Notes: generated from the letters alone by a model not told the origin. A stretch of DNA of 64,000 nucleotides from Muscardinus avellanarius (GCA_963383645.1 OY726559.1:111699444-111763443), one strand, 5' to 3'. Counted from the stretch's first letter, positions 1 through 11,685 are shown. Made by a program: numbers and translations.

Positions 1-21
1 TTATACATTATTTTGTTGTGT

Positions 22-231
22 GTGGGACCAGGGATGGAACCCAGGGGCATTGTACCTTTGAGCTACACCCCAGCTATATTTTATATTTTTTAGTCTTTTT
101 ATTTTTGAAACTGGATTTCACTGAGTTGCAAAGGGCTTCACTAAGTAGCTGAGGATGTCTGCAAACCATGATCCTCCAGTCTCTGCCTCCCAAATGCTGG
201 GATTATAAGCATGCGCCATCATGCCCGGCCT
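22..231 (-). mobile_element. B1-dID SINE, type 1
   Basis: Full length: ID tail with TCTGAGCTACACC-like text on the left, B1 head CATCATGCCCGGCC on the right. Confidence 0.88.
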
Positions 232-440
232 GTTTATACATTATTAATGAAGATAATGTGTACTAACTGTCACAATATTTTGTGTCTCTTTATCCCAGTT
301 CTTCTTCTCATGTATTTTGTTTATACATATTTATTTTGCTTATAGATCATTAATGAAAATAATGTGTACTACCTGCCTGCTCTTACACAGATGGACAAAA
401 TATAAAAAGACAATTATGCTATTAAAATACATATATATGA

Positions 441-646
441 GCCGGGTGTGGTGGCACACACGTGTAATCCCAGCATTTGGGAGGCTAAGACCGGAGGATT
501 GTGGTTCACGGACAGCCTCAGCTACCTAGTGAGGCCCTCCGCAACTTAGTGAGACCCTGTTTCAAAATAAAGAATAAAAAATAGGACAGGGGGTGTAGCT
601 TGGAGGTAGAATGCCCTTGGGTTCCATCCCCAGTACCACAAAAAAT
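441..646 (+). mobile_element. B1-dID SINE, type 1
   Basis: Complete, from GCCGGGTGTGG to CAGTACCACAAAAA. Confidence 0.9.
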
Positions 647-848
647 ACTTAAATATGCAAAATTATCGCTGCCAATCCCAATATCGTGCCCATGGAGGGA
701 AGATTGTGAGATGGGAGCTGATGGAGACACGCCCAATGCTGTGTGCCTGTGTGTCTCTAACACCCTGAACCTCGTTGCGATAGATCATTTCAATGCACCA
801 ATAAAAGTATATTAAAATATGTATATGTTTTTGAACACTTTTTTTTGT

Positions 849-1022
849 AGTACTGGGGTTCCTGGAAGCCCTTCTACCTCTGGGCTACACTCCCAGACCT
901 ATTTTTATATTTAATTTGGAAACAGGGTCTCTTAAGCCATCAAGGCTGGCTTCAAACTTGCACAATCCTCCTGTCTCTGCCTCCCAAGCACAGGGATTAC
1001 AAGCGTGCGCCACCTGACCCGG
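849..1022 (-). mobile_element. B1-dID SINE, type 2
   Basis: Has the GGTTCCTGGAAGCCC tail and shorter linker of type 2. Confidence 0.88.
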
Positions 1023-1676
1023 TGTTTTTGAACACTTTTTATTTTATGTAAACATTATCGCTTAAGCATTATATTATAGAAGAATTAACAACTATAGGTT
1101 GTAAAATATAGTAAAAAGAAAAAGATCTCTGTGGAAGAGTTAAGGTTTGCATTTCACTGGTACCACATACTAACTTGTGACCTTACACAAGTTACTAATT
1201 AAATTCTCTACATCTCAGGTTTCATCGTCTATGTATGTAAAGTGATATGCTGTAAGATTAGGACCTCATATGCTAGTATGAATATTTAATGATTTGCACT
1301 GTGTGAGGCTTAGAATACTGCATAACACGCAGCAGGCACCAAAGAAGTGCTAGCTGTTTTTGCTGCTGATTGCTGGCATTCGTCATGAATGCTATGGTAG
1401 TGATATATTAAAAACATAATCACGATGGCTACACTACAGAGCCCAGAGAGAAACAAAGGAAGCGTTACACGTCACACAGACACCCCGAGATGCATCTTTA
1501 GAAGAACGCTGCCTCCTAAGAGAAGGCCACCCCAGAAAAGTAGAAGTAACTGATGAGCAAGATCTGTGCATCTCCACCTAGAAGCACAAGCATACAAAAC
1601 ACACAGAAGCACAAGAGCACGCACACACATGCACGCACGCACACACAAATACACACAAGAAAATACATAACAAAAA

Positions 1677-1962
1677 CCAAACGCATACAAGAAGAAAACA
1701 AAAATATACACAAAAACAAAAAAAACCCACACAAAAGTATAACATACACACACAAAAACACAAAACAAACGAAAAACAAACACATACAAGAAGAAAACAA
1801 AAATATACACAAAAACAAAAACCCACAAACGCACACACACGAAAACACAAAACAAACAAAAAACAAACACATACAAGAAGAAAACAAAAATAAACACAAA
1901 AACAAAACAAAAAAAACCCACAAAAGTATAACACAAACACACACACAAACACAAAAAATTAC
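1677..1962. repeat. A/C-rich minisatellite, three units of about 85-100 bp
   Basis: CACATACAAGAAGAAAACAA starts each of three units, separated by CA-rich runs. The plus strand is almost free of T, so spurious long open frames appear on both strands. Confidence 0.85.
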
Positions 1963-2047
1963 CAACAAAAGAACACAGTAATTCTCTAGGTGCACACTTC
2001 AGAGGAAAGGATGTGGAAAAGAAGCCTGATAAACATTGTTTTTGTGT

Positions 2048-2182
2048 GTGGTACTGAGGAATGAATTCAGGGGCATTCTATCTCCGACCTACACTCCCAG
2101 CCCAATTTTATATTTTGAAACTAAGTTTGAGACTGATTGTGAACCTATGATCCTCCTATCTCAGCCGCCTCTTGAGTCCTGA
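2048..2182 (-). mobile_element. SINE fragment
   Basis: Diverged ID tail and part of the linker; head missing. Confidence 0.65.
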
Positions 2183-2387
2183 GAGAGAAATTTTTGAAAG
2201 AACCAAACAGAAATCTTGAAAATGAAGAGCTCAGCGAGTCAAACTGGAAATGCAGTTGAAAGGCTCAGCAACAGACTAGACCGAGCAGAAGGAAAAAATT
2301 CTTAACCTGAAGACAAGGCCCCCCCGAAATATATCTCACTGAAACAAAAGTCAAAGAAGGGAAGGAGGGAAGGGGGAGGACGAGAGG

Positions 2388-2860
2388 ATGTTTTTTGGAT
2401 TTTCCTTCCTTCCTATAGGAAAGTTTCTTCCCAGCTGTTTTCTTATTTTTAGTGACTTTACGGGGATTCGTTTGCTTTATCCATTCTGTTGCTGTTGGTC
2501 CCTCAAATCATTTCCTTCCGCTCTGTTAGTGAACTCATACCACCCCAAAGCTTTCCATCTCTCCAACTCTCTAGCTTCAGCACGGATGCTCACGGAACTG
2601 GAGATAGGCAAATCCAGTCCTCTCCCCTCCTGCCAGGCACCCCTGCGGCTGCAGCAGTTTTTGAAGCTGAGCGTGTGTGCCTGGATCATGCCTTTGTGAA
2701 GCCTGCCCTCTCCAGACTTTCTTCACTGAGCAGCCCCCTGGTCTCCTTCAAGTCTCAGCTCAGCCACTTAAGAACCATAGAGAAAATTTCAGGGAAACAC
2801 TTGGCAGTTGGGGATGAAACAAACAGACGTTTAATCTATCTTAACTGATAGGAAAGGAAA
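2388..2860. other. Non-repetitive intergenic stretch
   Basis: SINE-free and more GC-rich than its flanks, with open frames on both strands but no recognised protein or splice pattern. Confidence 0.3.
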
Positions 2861-3050
2861 ATGTCGATTGAGTACAACTTGAATATTAAGTCGAAGTTGC
2901 CATGTGAACACATGAGCTTTAAAAAATATGTTTCTAGCTGTCAGTTAGTATATGCAATAATACTCCATGAGGGATAACACACAACTGATTTTCCTAAAAC
3001 TCACATTCAGGCTTCTATTTGTTCTTTTTAATTTTTTTTTTTTTTTTTTG

Positions 3051-3252
3051 GTAGTACTAGAGATGGAACCCAGGGGCTTTTCTACCTCTGGACTATACCC
3101 TCAGACCTATTTTATATTTTATTTGGAAACAGGGTCTCACTAAGTTGCTGAGAGCCTCACTAAGTAGTTGAGGCTGGCTTCGAATGTGTGTGATCCTCCT
3201 GTCTCAGCCTCCCAAGTGCTGGGATCACAAGCGTGTGCCACCACGCCCGGCT
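3051..3252 (-). mobile_element. B1-dID SINE, intermediate type
   Basis: Preceded by poly-T; combines the type 1 double linker with type 2 AGACCTATTTTATA. Confidence 0.88.
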
Positions 3253-3388
3253 TGTTCTTTTCAAAAAAGGAACGTTAACTTTTGAAGAAGAGCTTACTTC
3301 ATATCACAGGGCAGAATGGAACATCTTAGTGCCTGAAGGCACAATTACTTGAGAAGTTCTGGAGGAAAATATAAAAGAATAAATAATA

Positions 3389-3612
3389 GCCGGGTGTGGT
3401 GGCGCACACTCGTAATCCCAGCATTTGGGAGGCAGAGACGGGAGGATCGCTGTTCATAGACAGCCTCAGCTACTTAGTGAGGCCCTCTGCAACTCAGTGA
3501 GACCCTGTTTCAAAAATAAAAAGACAAAACAATAGAGCTGGGGGTGTAGGTGGGAGGTAGAATGGCCCTGGGTTCCATCCTCAGTACCGCAAATAAATAA
3601 ATAAATAAATAG
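3389..3612 (+). mobile_element. B1-dID SINE, type 1
   Basis: Complete, with an (AAAT)n tail. Confidence 0.9.
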
Positions 3613-4401
3613 GATAAATACGAATGTTTTCAAATGTCAATTAAAAATAATCTTAAAGAGTATGTTTATAAGAATACCAAGAAAGGGAATTGAATTGAAA
3701 TGCTATTTCACTTCAAATAATTAATATGTGTGATTTAAACTTACTCTGAAAAACATAACTCTTAAAGGCAAATTAAGTGAAAGTTGAAGAGCAGAATGGA
3801 AATCGTCCTGAGAGGAGTAGCACACAACACTTGTTAAGTGTCTTAGACTTTGGGAGAATTCCCTGCCTGTCATTTTCTCTCCTGGAAAATGTTCTGACCT
3901 TTCAGAAAGCAGAACAGTGATAACTGGCATTATTAGCCAAGCCAATAGTCCAACACTTCAACATGAAATGCACAGAATAGGCAAAGGGCTGGTTCTTTTT
4001 TACCTAATGAAGCCAAATGGCTTAGAAACAGGTAGGATGTAAACTTCTCTTCCTCCTCCCTTGTTTCCAATAAAATCAAACTTCTCTGGTCTACTGTACC
4101 AACACCCCTCAAATCTGCATCTTGGGCTTTTAAGAATCTTGATTCATTAAAAAGTCAACCCAGGAAGGAAAGAAAAAGAAATTTTGTGTTGATGCCTGTA
4201 GCTCCCAAGCTACCTCATTTACACCTTAGAATTGGAGTTCCCTGGGGTTGGGGTTCTTCTAGTTACCATCCGGAGCTGTTCTTCCTAATCAAAGTCATTA
4301 TGAAGAGTTTGTTTTGCTACATGGATTGTAGAATTCCCAAGAGCCTACTTATTTATGTTCAGAAAAAAGATACGCATATGCAGAGGGAGACCGAAAGAGG
4401 A

Positions 4402-4404
4402 ACA

Positions 4405-4452
<48 letters not shown>
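4402..4452 (+). repeat. (CA)n microsatellite
   Basis: Uninterrupted CA repeats following a purine-rich stretch. Confidence 0.95.
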
Positions 4453-4454
<2 letters not shown>

Positions 4455-4690
4455 ACCAGGGAGAGTCAGATCTATATATACTGGTTGATAAAGAACTTTG
4501 GTTTAGATAGAGAACTCAGCGTAGAAACAACAGAAAAACACAGGAAGTTTGTCTCAGTGTAGATGTGCTGTCTATCCCACGTGTGGATAGAAAAGATCTT
4601 CACCTGGATCTATTCCAACCGCAGAGCCCGATAGCAGTAAGGTCAGTGGATCAACGAATTTGGGAGAACGGGAGAGATTTAGAGAAAGAA

Positions 4691-4833
4691 GACCTGACAA
4701 TGCACAGTCCCAGTGGGCCTACTGATATTCTGAGCAGCCTTTGGGAAGGTTTTGAGGAGCAGAGTGATTTTAAATATTAAATTTCCTTATCAGTGTGTGA
4801 GATGCAAATATAGTCTCAAAAGTTTGCTTTTAA
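4691..4833 (+). repeat. Duplicated segment, copy 1
   Basis: GACCTGACAATGCACAGTCC to AAAAGTTTGCTTTTAA recurs about 1.07 kb to the right with few substitutions. Confidence 0.9.
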
Positions 4834-5051
4834 GCCACAAGTGACCATAAGCAATTGACTTCTGAAATATCTCAGGAGCAAATGTTCCAGGAATCGGTGA
4901 GATCTGCAGTTGGTTATCGGGCAGTTAAGGTCACTGGTATGTGCAGTAGACATCATTACTGAACTTTGGAGGAGGACAGAGGAGGGATCAATGGGCCAAG
5001 CTGAATGCTTTCCTGTTTAGATTCATGTCTTCTTCTTCTTTTTTATTCCCC

Positions 5052-5250
5052 AGGTCTGGGGATGAAACCCAGGGGCATTCTACCTCCGAGCTACACCCCC
5101 TGCTCTATTTTTTTATTCTTTATTTTGAAACAGGGTCTCACTGAGTTGCAAAGGGCCTCACTAAATAGCTGAGGCTGTCCGTGAACCACGATCCTCCAGT
5201 CTCAGCCTCCTGAATGCTGGGATGACAAATGTGCACCACCACGCCCGGCT
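5052..5250 (-). mobile_element. B1-dID SINE, type 1
   Basis: Complete; head ends CCACCACGCCCGGC. Confidence 0.9.
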
Positions 5251-5761
5251 CTTAGATTCATGTCTTCTTTATGTTTTCTTTAGCTTCACGATATCTCTTC
5301 AGGAGGTAAAAGAATTAGGCCTGGGCTGCTCAGAATGCACCTTCTTGAATGAGGGCGTGGTTCAGTTTTAGAACCTTGTTCTGAGAGACACAGTTAGCAG
5401 ATGTACTGAAGACCATTGGGGGCATACCAGAACTGACAGGGGAGATGAGGTATGTCCATCGAAACTTTGGATAACAAATATTAAAAGAATGAAAGCATGT
5501 ATATAGGTATAGATACAGGTATATAGGTGCAGATTGGATATAAGTGTAGACATAGAAGCCAGCATATACTCAGATATACCCACACCCCCACACACATACA
5601 CTATAAAGAGTAGAAACAGCTAGAAATTCAGCAGGTGAATGTGGGGGAAGTCACGATTCAGTACAGAATGAATGGGCCTGGGAAGTTGGGGTCATGGTGA
5701 GGTTTCTAAGTGGGGGAGCACTGAAGATAATGTGGGGCTCAGGAGAGAGAGTCCAAACCAG

Positions 5762-5908
5762 GACCTGACAATGGACAGTCCCAGTGGGCCTACTGATATT
5801 CTGAGCAGCCTCTGGGAAGGTTTTGAGGAGCAGGGTGGTTTCAATTATTAAATTTCCTCATCAATGTGTAAGATGCAAATATAAGTAGTCTCAAAAGTTT
5901 GCTTTAAA
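5762..5908 (+). repeat. Duplicated segment, copy 2
   Basis: Second copy, with a small insertion (AAGT) and scattered substitutions. Flanks beyond the copies do not match. Confidence 0.9.
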
Positions 5909-5909
5909 A

Positions 5910-6610
5910 TCATGTTAATTAGTGAGAGTAGCAGATCAGGACAAGTTGAGAGTCTTGGATGAATGGGACCTTGAAATAGACAATTTCTCTGTGTGGAAGA
6001 GATTACTGAATGAGAAGAGGGAAAAATGAAGGCAGAATTTGGGGTTCTCTGCCTCGCAGGAGGTAGGAAATGGGAGAGCTAGTGAGAGGAAGCCGCATGC
6101 TGGGGCCTCTTAACAGGCAGGCAGCTTTCAGGGCTCCACAACTGATGTTCAGAGGTCAGTGGCAATGGACGCAGAAAGCAGAAGCTAGACCATCTGCTTA
6201 AAGAGAGTCACGGGCAATGAGGAGAATACTACACATTAGAAAAAAGTATTGAAAGAAAAAAGAGTAGTCTACATCAGCAAAGAAGCATTGCTCCCATGTT
6301 AATAAGATGTGAGCAGATTCGTTAGCAGAGAAGAAATCAATAGAAAAGCAGAATATATGTTTCTGAAATGGAAATCAGTTATAGTATGATGTCCTACAAT
6401 ATGAGGTGTTTAATATGAGGTGTTAATGTACAATATGAGGTGTTCCACACAACTTTACAGTTCTGTCCTCTCAACAAACCACCTCAAACAGTTCTACCAG
6501 AGCACTCCTGCCTGGAGAACTTAGGACTTCGAGTCTATAAGTTAGTTCTTTTGACCAAAGGCTGCTGGAAAAAACAACTTGAGAGCTCCCTACCTAGAAA
6601 GCAGGGAAGA
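5910..6610. other. Intergenic sequence without recognised elements
   Basis: No SINE, gene or simple repeat seen, apart from a short local repeat TATGAGGTGTT near 6400-6440. Confidence 0.5.
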
Positions 6611-6612
6611 AA

Positions 6613-6812
6613 CCCGGGCGTGGTGGCACACACTTGTACTCCCAGCATTCGGGAGGCTGAGACAGGAGGATCGCGGTTCGTGGCTAGCCTCAGCTACTTA
6701 GTGAAGCCCTTTGCAACTCAGTGAGACCCTGTTTCAAAATAAAGAATAAAAAAATAGGGCTGGGGGTGTAGCTCGGAGGTAGAATGCCCCTGGGTTCCAT
6801 CCCCAGTACCGA
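6613..6812 (+). mobile_element. B1-dID SINE, type 1
   Basis: Complete; tail CCATCCCCAGTACC then C and CA runs. Confidence 0.9.
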
Positions 6813-6885
6813 CCCCCCCACACACACAAACGAACATACACAAACAAAAGAAGTAGGAAAAAATGGGAGGAGGTAGAATAGTCTC

Positions 6886-6932
<47 letters not shown>
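6886..6932 (+). repeat. (TG)n microsatellite
   Basis: Abuts the ID tail of the antisense SINE that starts at 6932. Confidence 0.95.
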
Positions 6933-6933
<1 letters not shown>

Positions 6934-7129
6934 TACCTGGGATGGAACCCAGGGGCATTCTACTTCTGAGCAACACCTCCAGACCTAGTTTTTATGCTTT
7001 ATTTTGAAACAGGGTCTCACTGAGTTGCAAAGGGCCTCACTAAATAGCTGAGGCTGTCCACGAACTGCGATCCTCCTGTCTCAGCCTCCCTAATGCTGGG
7101 ATTACAAGTGTGCACCACCACACCCAGCT
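6932..7129 (-). mobile_element. B1-dID SINE, type 1
   Basis: Complete; tail grown into (TG)n. Confidence 0.9.
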
Positions 7130-7229
7130 CTAGTCTATCTTCTAAAAGAAGATTAAATAACAGAAAATCATTGCAATGCTTTTTCTCCCTTAAATATTCT
7201 CTGAATCATTGTTAAGAATATGCATACAA

Positions 7230-7435
7230 AGCTGGCATGGTGATGCATGCCTGTAATCCCAGTACTTGGGAGCCCAAGACAGGAGGATCTCAGGTTCAAG
7301 GACAGCCTCAACAATGTAATGAGACTTTCAGCAACCTTGTGAGACCCTGGTTCTAAACAAGAAGTAACAAGGGGCTGGGAGTATAGCATGGAGGTAAAGT
7401 ATCCCGGGTTCAATCTCCAGTACAACTAATAAATA
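7230..7435 (+). mobile_element. B1-dID SINE, diverged
   Basis: GCTGGCATGGTGATGCATGC head, weaker linker match. Confidence 0.82.
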
Positions 7436-7567
7436 GACAAGTAAATGAATAGAATATGTAATGTGAATAGAGGGGGAGTTATTTAGAAGAAGAAACAGGG
7501 GGAGATGGGTAGAATTCTCCAGCTCTGGCCTTGTCTTTATCACTGAAATGATTAATCAAAACATTCA

Positions 7568-7752
7568 GCCAGGTGTTCTGGCACATCTGGGAGGCTGAGA
7601 CAGGAGGATTGCAGTTCGTGGACAGCCTCAGCTGCTTAGTGAGGCCCTTTGCAACTCAGTTAAACCCTGTTTCAAAATAAAGAATAAAAAATAGGGCTGG
7701 GGGTGTAGCACAGAGGTAGAATGTCTCTGGGTGCCATCCCCAGTACTGAAAA
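7568..7752 (+). mobile_element. B1-dID SINE, type 1
   Basis: Small deletion in the head; tail grown into (CA)n. Confidence 0.87.

Positions 7753-7754
<2 letters not shown>

Positions 7755-7791
<37 letters not shown>
7755..7791 (+). repeat. (CA)n microsatellite
   Basis: Directly follows the tail of a plus-strand SINE. Confidence 0.95.
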
Positions 7792-7793
<2 letters not shown>

Positions 7794-8431
7794 TCAGAAG
7801 ACCTGGTTACTTGAGGAAATAATTGTGGGAAGAGAGTGAGGGAATCAATACCATTGGAACATTATCAGCATCATCTTAGTGACTTGCTATTTCTCCAGTG
7901 TCTTGTCTAATTCTATGCCTGTCAAAATCCAGTGGTCAGGGTGTATTCATTTCGAGTCACCCCCCCCATGCCATTTTGGCATGGGGCTGTATTTCTATTT
8001 TCTGTATTTCTATCTTTTTAATAAACTTCTTTAAATCTTCAAAAAAAATCCAATGGTCATAAAATATTCTCCTCCGACCAGCTCTCTCAACATTGCCTGC
8101 AAATGAGTGGGCTCGGCTCGGTGCCGCTGAATCAGAAGCCCTCGACCCGGGGACCAGCACCTGAGTTGAACGAGCCTCAGGTGCGTCGGAGGCGTGCTGA
8201 TGTTTGGGGATCTCTGGCTCAAAATGTCAGCTGTGCTTTCTGACTGTTTTTGCTTTAGTTGTATGCAAGCAGGGACTGCAGACCACCTCATTTTCCAGTC
8301 ATAATCTTCTTCGTCCAATGCAGGGGTCTACCTAGAGACTGGCTCTTGACAAGTGTATTTTTGCTCAGAGAAATAGCAAACACTTTCTGGGTGGGCTTGA
8401 GTGTTCCAGGAGCTGCAACTCCCCCCTGGCA
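7792..8431 (+). other. Upstream flank of the olfactory receptor gene
   Basis: Unique-looking sequence without a SINE. A pyrimidine-rich stretch ending TTTGCTTTAG near 8258 could be the acceptor of a 5' untranslated exon, as is common in olfactory receptor genes, but no matching upstream exon can be shown. Confidence 0.3.
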
Positions 8432-9397
8432 ATGGAGACCCCCAATCGGACCACTACCCAGGAGTTTATCTTCTCCGCCTTCCCCTATTCCTGGGGAGAC
8501 TCCGTTACCTGCTTTGTCCCGCTGCTCTTCATCTATGCGTTCATCGTGGTCGGGAACCTGGTCATCATCACAGTGGTCCAGCTGAACGCCCACCTCCACA
8601 CGCCCATGTACTTCTTCATCAGCGCCCTTTCCTTCCTGGAGGTGTGGTACACCACGGCCACCATTCCCAAGATGCTCTCCAGCCTGCTCAGCAAACGGAG
8701 GAGCATCTCCCTGAATGGCTGCCTCCTGCAGATGTATTTCTTCCACTCCACCGGCATCAGTGAGGTTTGCCTCATGACAGCCATGGCCTTCGACCGCTAC
8801 CTGGCCATCTGCAGCCCTCTGCACTACCCCACCATCATGACCTCCAAGCTGTGCGCCCAGCTGACTCTTGGCTGCTGTGTGTGTGGCTTCGTCACGCCCC
8901 TCCCTGAGATCGCCTGGATCTCCACCCTGCCCTTCTGTGGCTCCAACCACCTGGAGCACATCTTCTGTGACTTCTTGCCTGTGCTGCGCCTGGCCTGCAC
9001 GGATACGCGGGCCATCCTGATGATCCAGGTGGTGGACATCGTGCACGCGGTGGAGATAATCGCCGCGGTGACACTCATCCTCATGTCCTACGCTGGCATC
9101 GTCACTGTGATCCTCCGTATCCGCTCGGCTGAAGGCCGCCGCAAGGCCTTTTCCACCTGTGTCTCCCACCTCACTGTCTTCCTGCTCTTCTTCGGCAGTG
9201 TGGCTCTCATGTACCTTCGCTTCTCGGCCACCTACTCGCTGTTCTGGGACACCGCCATTGCCCTGGCCTTCGCGGTTTTATCCCCCTTCTTCAACCCCAT
9301 AATCTACAGCCTGAGGAATAAAGAGATCAAGGAAGCCATCAAGAAGCATGTGAGGCAAGCCAAGCTCTTCTTCCACAAGACCAGGGACCTCGAGTAA
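8432..9397 (+). CDS. OR6K2: Olfactory receptor, family 6 subfamily K (OR6K2 orthologue)
   Basis: An intact single-exon ORF of 321 residues ending in TAA encodes a seven-transmembrane class A odorant receptor, expected to signal through Golf in olfactory neurons. Visible hallmarks are an N-glycosylation site N5-R-T, GN at 41-42 in TM1, LHTPMY at 55-60, Cys97 and Cys179 for the extracellular disulfide, MAFDRYLAIC at 118-127 at the end of TM3, SY at 219-220, KAFSTCVSHL at 238-247 in TM6 and PFFNPIIYSLRN at 285-296 in TM7. The length fits the family (human OR6K2 about 324). The first Met, directly before the glycosylation site, is the natural start. It is unusually GC-rich compared with its flanks, and nothing in it is broken. 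The OR6K2 name rests on the remembered human sequence and on its position just upstream of SPTA1; a close OR6K paralogue is the only real alternative. Confidence 0.93.
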   Translation: METPNRTTTQEFIFSAFPYSWGDSVTCFVPLLFIYAFIVVGNLVIITVVQLNAHLHTPMYFFISALSFLEVWYTTATIPKMLSSLLSKRRSISLNGCLLQMYFFHSTGISEVCLMTAMAFDRYLAICSPLHYPTIMTSKLCAQLTLGCCVCGFVTPLPEIAWISTLPFCGSNHLEHIFCDFLPVLRLACTDTRAILMIQVVDIVHAVEIIAAVTLILMSYAGIVTVILRIRSAEGRRKAFSTCVSHLTVFLLFFGSVALMYLRFSATYSLFWDTAIALAFAVLSPFFNPIIYSLRNKEIKEAIKKHVRQAKLFFHKTRDLE

Positions 9398-9680
9398 GAG
9401 TAAGAGCTCTCTCCTGGGAGGATGGAGTCGGCTGCCGCTTCCTCTCCCTCCTTCACCTCAGAACTCTGTTGGTCTCCATCAGCCTTGTTGCTGAAGGTGG
9501 TCTCCCAAAGCCTCCCAGTGAACGTAATTCACTAATAGCTGGGTTCCATGGCTTTTTTCCCCTATCTCTATCAAATTCTACATATTTTTAGGGGGGGAAA
9601 TCTAACTTTGTTCATTAATCTTTATGCCACTCAAATTATTTTGTTAAAATGACCTGAGTAAATGCTTGCTTGTTTTCTTT

Positions 9681-9800
9681 CCCTCTCTTTCTTTCTTTCC
9701 TTCCTTCTCCTTCCTTCTTTCCTTCCTTCCTTCCTTCTTTCCATCCATCCATCCATCCATCCAAACATCCATCCATCCATCCATCCATCAGTCTTTTTCT
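9681..9800 (+). repeat. (CTTT)/(CTTC)/(CATC)n array
   Basis: Changes from TTTC and TTCC units to CCAT units, ending at an antisense SINE tail. Confidence 0.9.
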
Positions 9801-9802
9801 TT

Positions 9803-9852
9803 GTACTGGGGATTGAGCCCAGGGCCTTTTTACTTCTAAGTTATTCCCTAGC

Positions 9853-9888
<36 letters not shown>

Positions 9889-10038
9889 TTATTTATTTAT
9901 TTGGTCCATTTTGAAACAGGATTATCACTAGATTGCTGAGAGTCTCACTAAATTATCAAGACTGGCTTTGAATTTGTGATCCTCCTGTCTCACCTTCCCA
10001 AGTACTGGGATTATGGGCATGCACCCCCATGCCCGGCT
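9803..10038 (-). mobile_element. B1-dID SINE with internal (CTAT)n
   Basis: A tetranucleotide expansion of about 45 bases (9855-9900) lies inside the element. Confidence 0.82.
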
Positions 10039-10054
10039 AATTTTTTTATTTTTT

Positions 10055-10130
10055 GCTACTGGGGATGGAACCAAGGTGCATTTTACCTCTGAACTATACT
10101 CCTAGCCCTATTTTTAGCCTTTTTATTTGA
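10055..10130 (-). mobile_element. SINE ID-tail fragment
   Basis: CTACTGGGGATGGAACC tail only, followed by another tail at 10142. Confidence 0.75.
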
Positions 10131-10141
10131 TTTTATTTTTT

Positions 10142-10550
10142 GCAGTACTGGGGATGGAACCCAGGGGCATTCTACATCTGAGCTATAACCCTAGCCCTAT
10201 TTTTTTGTGTGTGGTACTGGGGTTCCTGGAAACCCTTCTACCTTCAGGCTACACTCCCAGAGCTATCTTTATACTTTTTAATTTGAAAACAGGGTATCTT
10301 AAGCCAGTGCAGCTGGCTTCGAACCTGCGTGATCCTCCTGTCTCTACCTTCCAAGCGCAGGGATTACAAGCATGCACCACCATGCCTGGCTTCCCTAGCC
10401 CTATTTCTTATTCTTTATTTTGAAACAGTGTCTCACTGAGTTGTGAAGGGCCTCACTAAGTAGCCTGAGGCTGGCTGCAAACAGTGATCCTCCTGTCTCA
10501 GCCTCCCGAATGCTGGGATTACAAGTGTGCACCACCAAGCCCAGCTCATG
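10142..10550 (-). mobile_element. B1-dID SINE, type 1, split by another SINE
   Basis: Tail at 10142-10203 and remainder at 10394-10550 join perfectly when the type 2 element between is removed. Confidence 0.87.
10211..10391 (-). mobile_element. B1-dID SINE, type 2, nested
   Basis: Inserted in the preceding element with the target duplication CCCTAGCCCTATTT on both sides. Confidence 0.87.
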
Positions 10551-10920
10551 CCCAGCTAATTTTAACCTAGTCAAAACATTTGTTTGTAAAATAGGATTTC
10601 TGGAAATCATCTTCAGAGTTTGTCTTCCTTGGTAGCATGAATGTACAAGGTTGAAGAATGACTCTAACTGGTAAACTTATTCAAGTGCTGATCACTAGCT
10701 ATCTAGCTAAGTTACACAGAAAATAATCATTTTTCATGATGAATGTAAAACCTAATCATTATTCCCACTGTGGTCAAATGCATTGTGCATATTAAGGAGT
10801 AAATATAACCAATATCTATTGACTGAATAAACCAACACCTTCATGATAAATTCTGATCTCTCCAGCCAACTGATCAATTGTATTGGACAATGATTTTCCA
10901 TTTTCTTTTCTTTTCTTTTT

Positions 10921-11103
10921 TGGTGGTTATTGGGGTTCCTGGAAACCCTTCTACCTCTGGGCTACACTCCCAGACCTATTATATACTTTTTAAAATTTGG
11001 AAACAGGGTCTGTTAAGCCAGCGAGGGTGACTTTGAACCTGCGTGATTCTCCTGTCTCTGCCTCCCAAGCGCAGGGATTACAAGAGTGCGCCACCACGCC
11101 TGG
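10921..11103 (-). mobile_element. B1-dID SINE, type 2
   Basis: GGTTCCTGGAAACCC tail, head CCACCACGCCTGG. Confidence 0.88.
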
Positions 11104-11685
11104 TGAAAAGACTGGTTTTATAAAGCTTCTTTGGATTTAGGCTTAGATGATTTCCTTCAATGCTGCTATACCCAGAGATAATTACTAGGAGATGAAGCAT
11201 CCAGCAATTTTATGTAAGGTTTGTGACTGGGAGAGTATGTATCATTTTTTAGAAGAAACACAGTTAGCTCTGTGGAAAATTACCCCGGATCACATCTCTG
11301 CCCTTTGCATTCTTATATTAAAAATGACTCATAATGAATAACCTGCGGTATTTTAATGTGGTTGCCCCTGTCCACATCAGTTAACAATCATAATTCTTTT
11401 ATTATGCAAAGTAGATTTAAATGCAAAGTTGTTTCTTCAAAACACCGTGGCTCACCAGAATTGAGCCATGTATCAGTTCTCTGAATAGGTAGATAAGTCA
11501 TTACTGTCCCCGTTAGATGCTTAAAAACATATAAGTAGATTTCCGGTGATCAACTAATAGATGAGCCATGGAACTGAGCATTGAAATAAGATGGTGAGAA
11601 TGCAAGGACTGGGAGAGGAGAAAATGGTGACTGTGGGACGCAGCACATCTCAGTAGATGTAACAAGAAGTCAATGACCAAGAAGG
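11104..11685. other. Intergenic sequence without recognised elements
   Basis: AT-rich, no SINE or open gene. Confidence 0.5.

Noticed and set aside
441..646. tRNA-like A and B box sequences in many copies
   Set aside because: They belong to the B1-dID SINEs; no cloverleaf tRNA gene was recognised.
1472..1995. Several 120-160 codon frames rich in Phe, Val and Cys, or Lys and Thr
   Set aside because: They arise from the A/C-rich minisatellite, which has few stop codons on either strand.
2388..2848. A possible unknown gene in 103- and 119-codon plus-strand frames
   Set aside because: Overlapping frames of equal quality on both strands, no recognised motif and no splice or start context; kept only as an unassigned stretch.
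8288..9169. A 293-codon open frame on the minus strand
   Set aside because: It is the antisense shadow of the GC-rich olfactory receptor gene; the plus-strand frame carries all family motifs.
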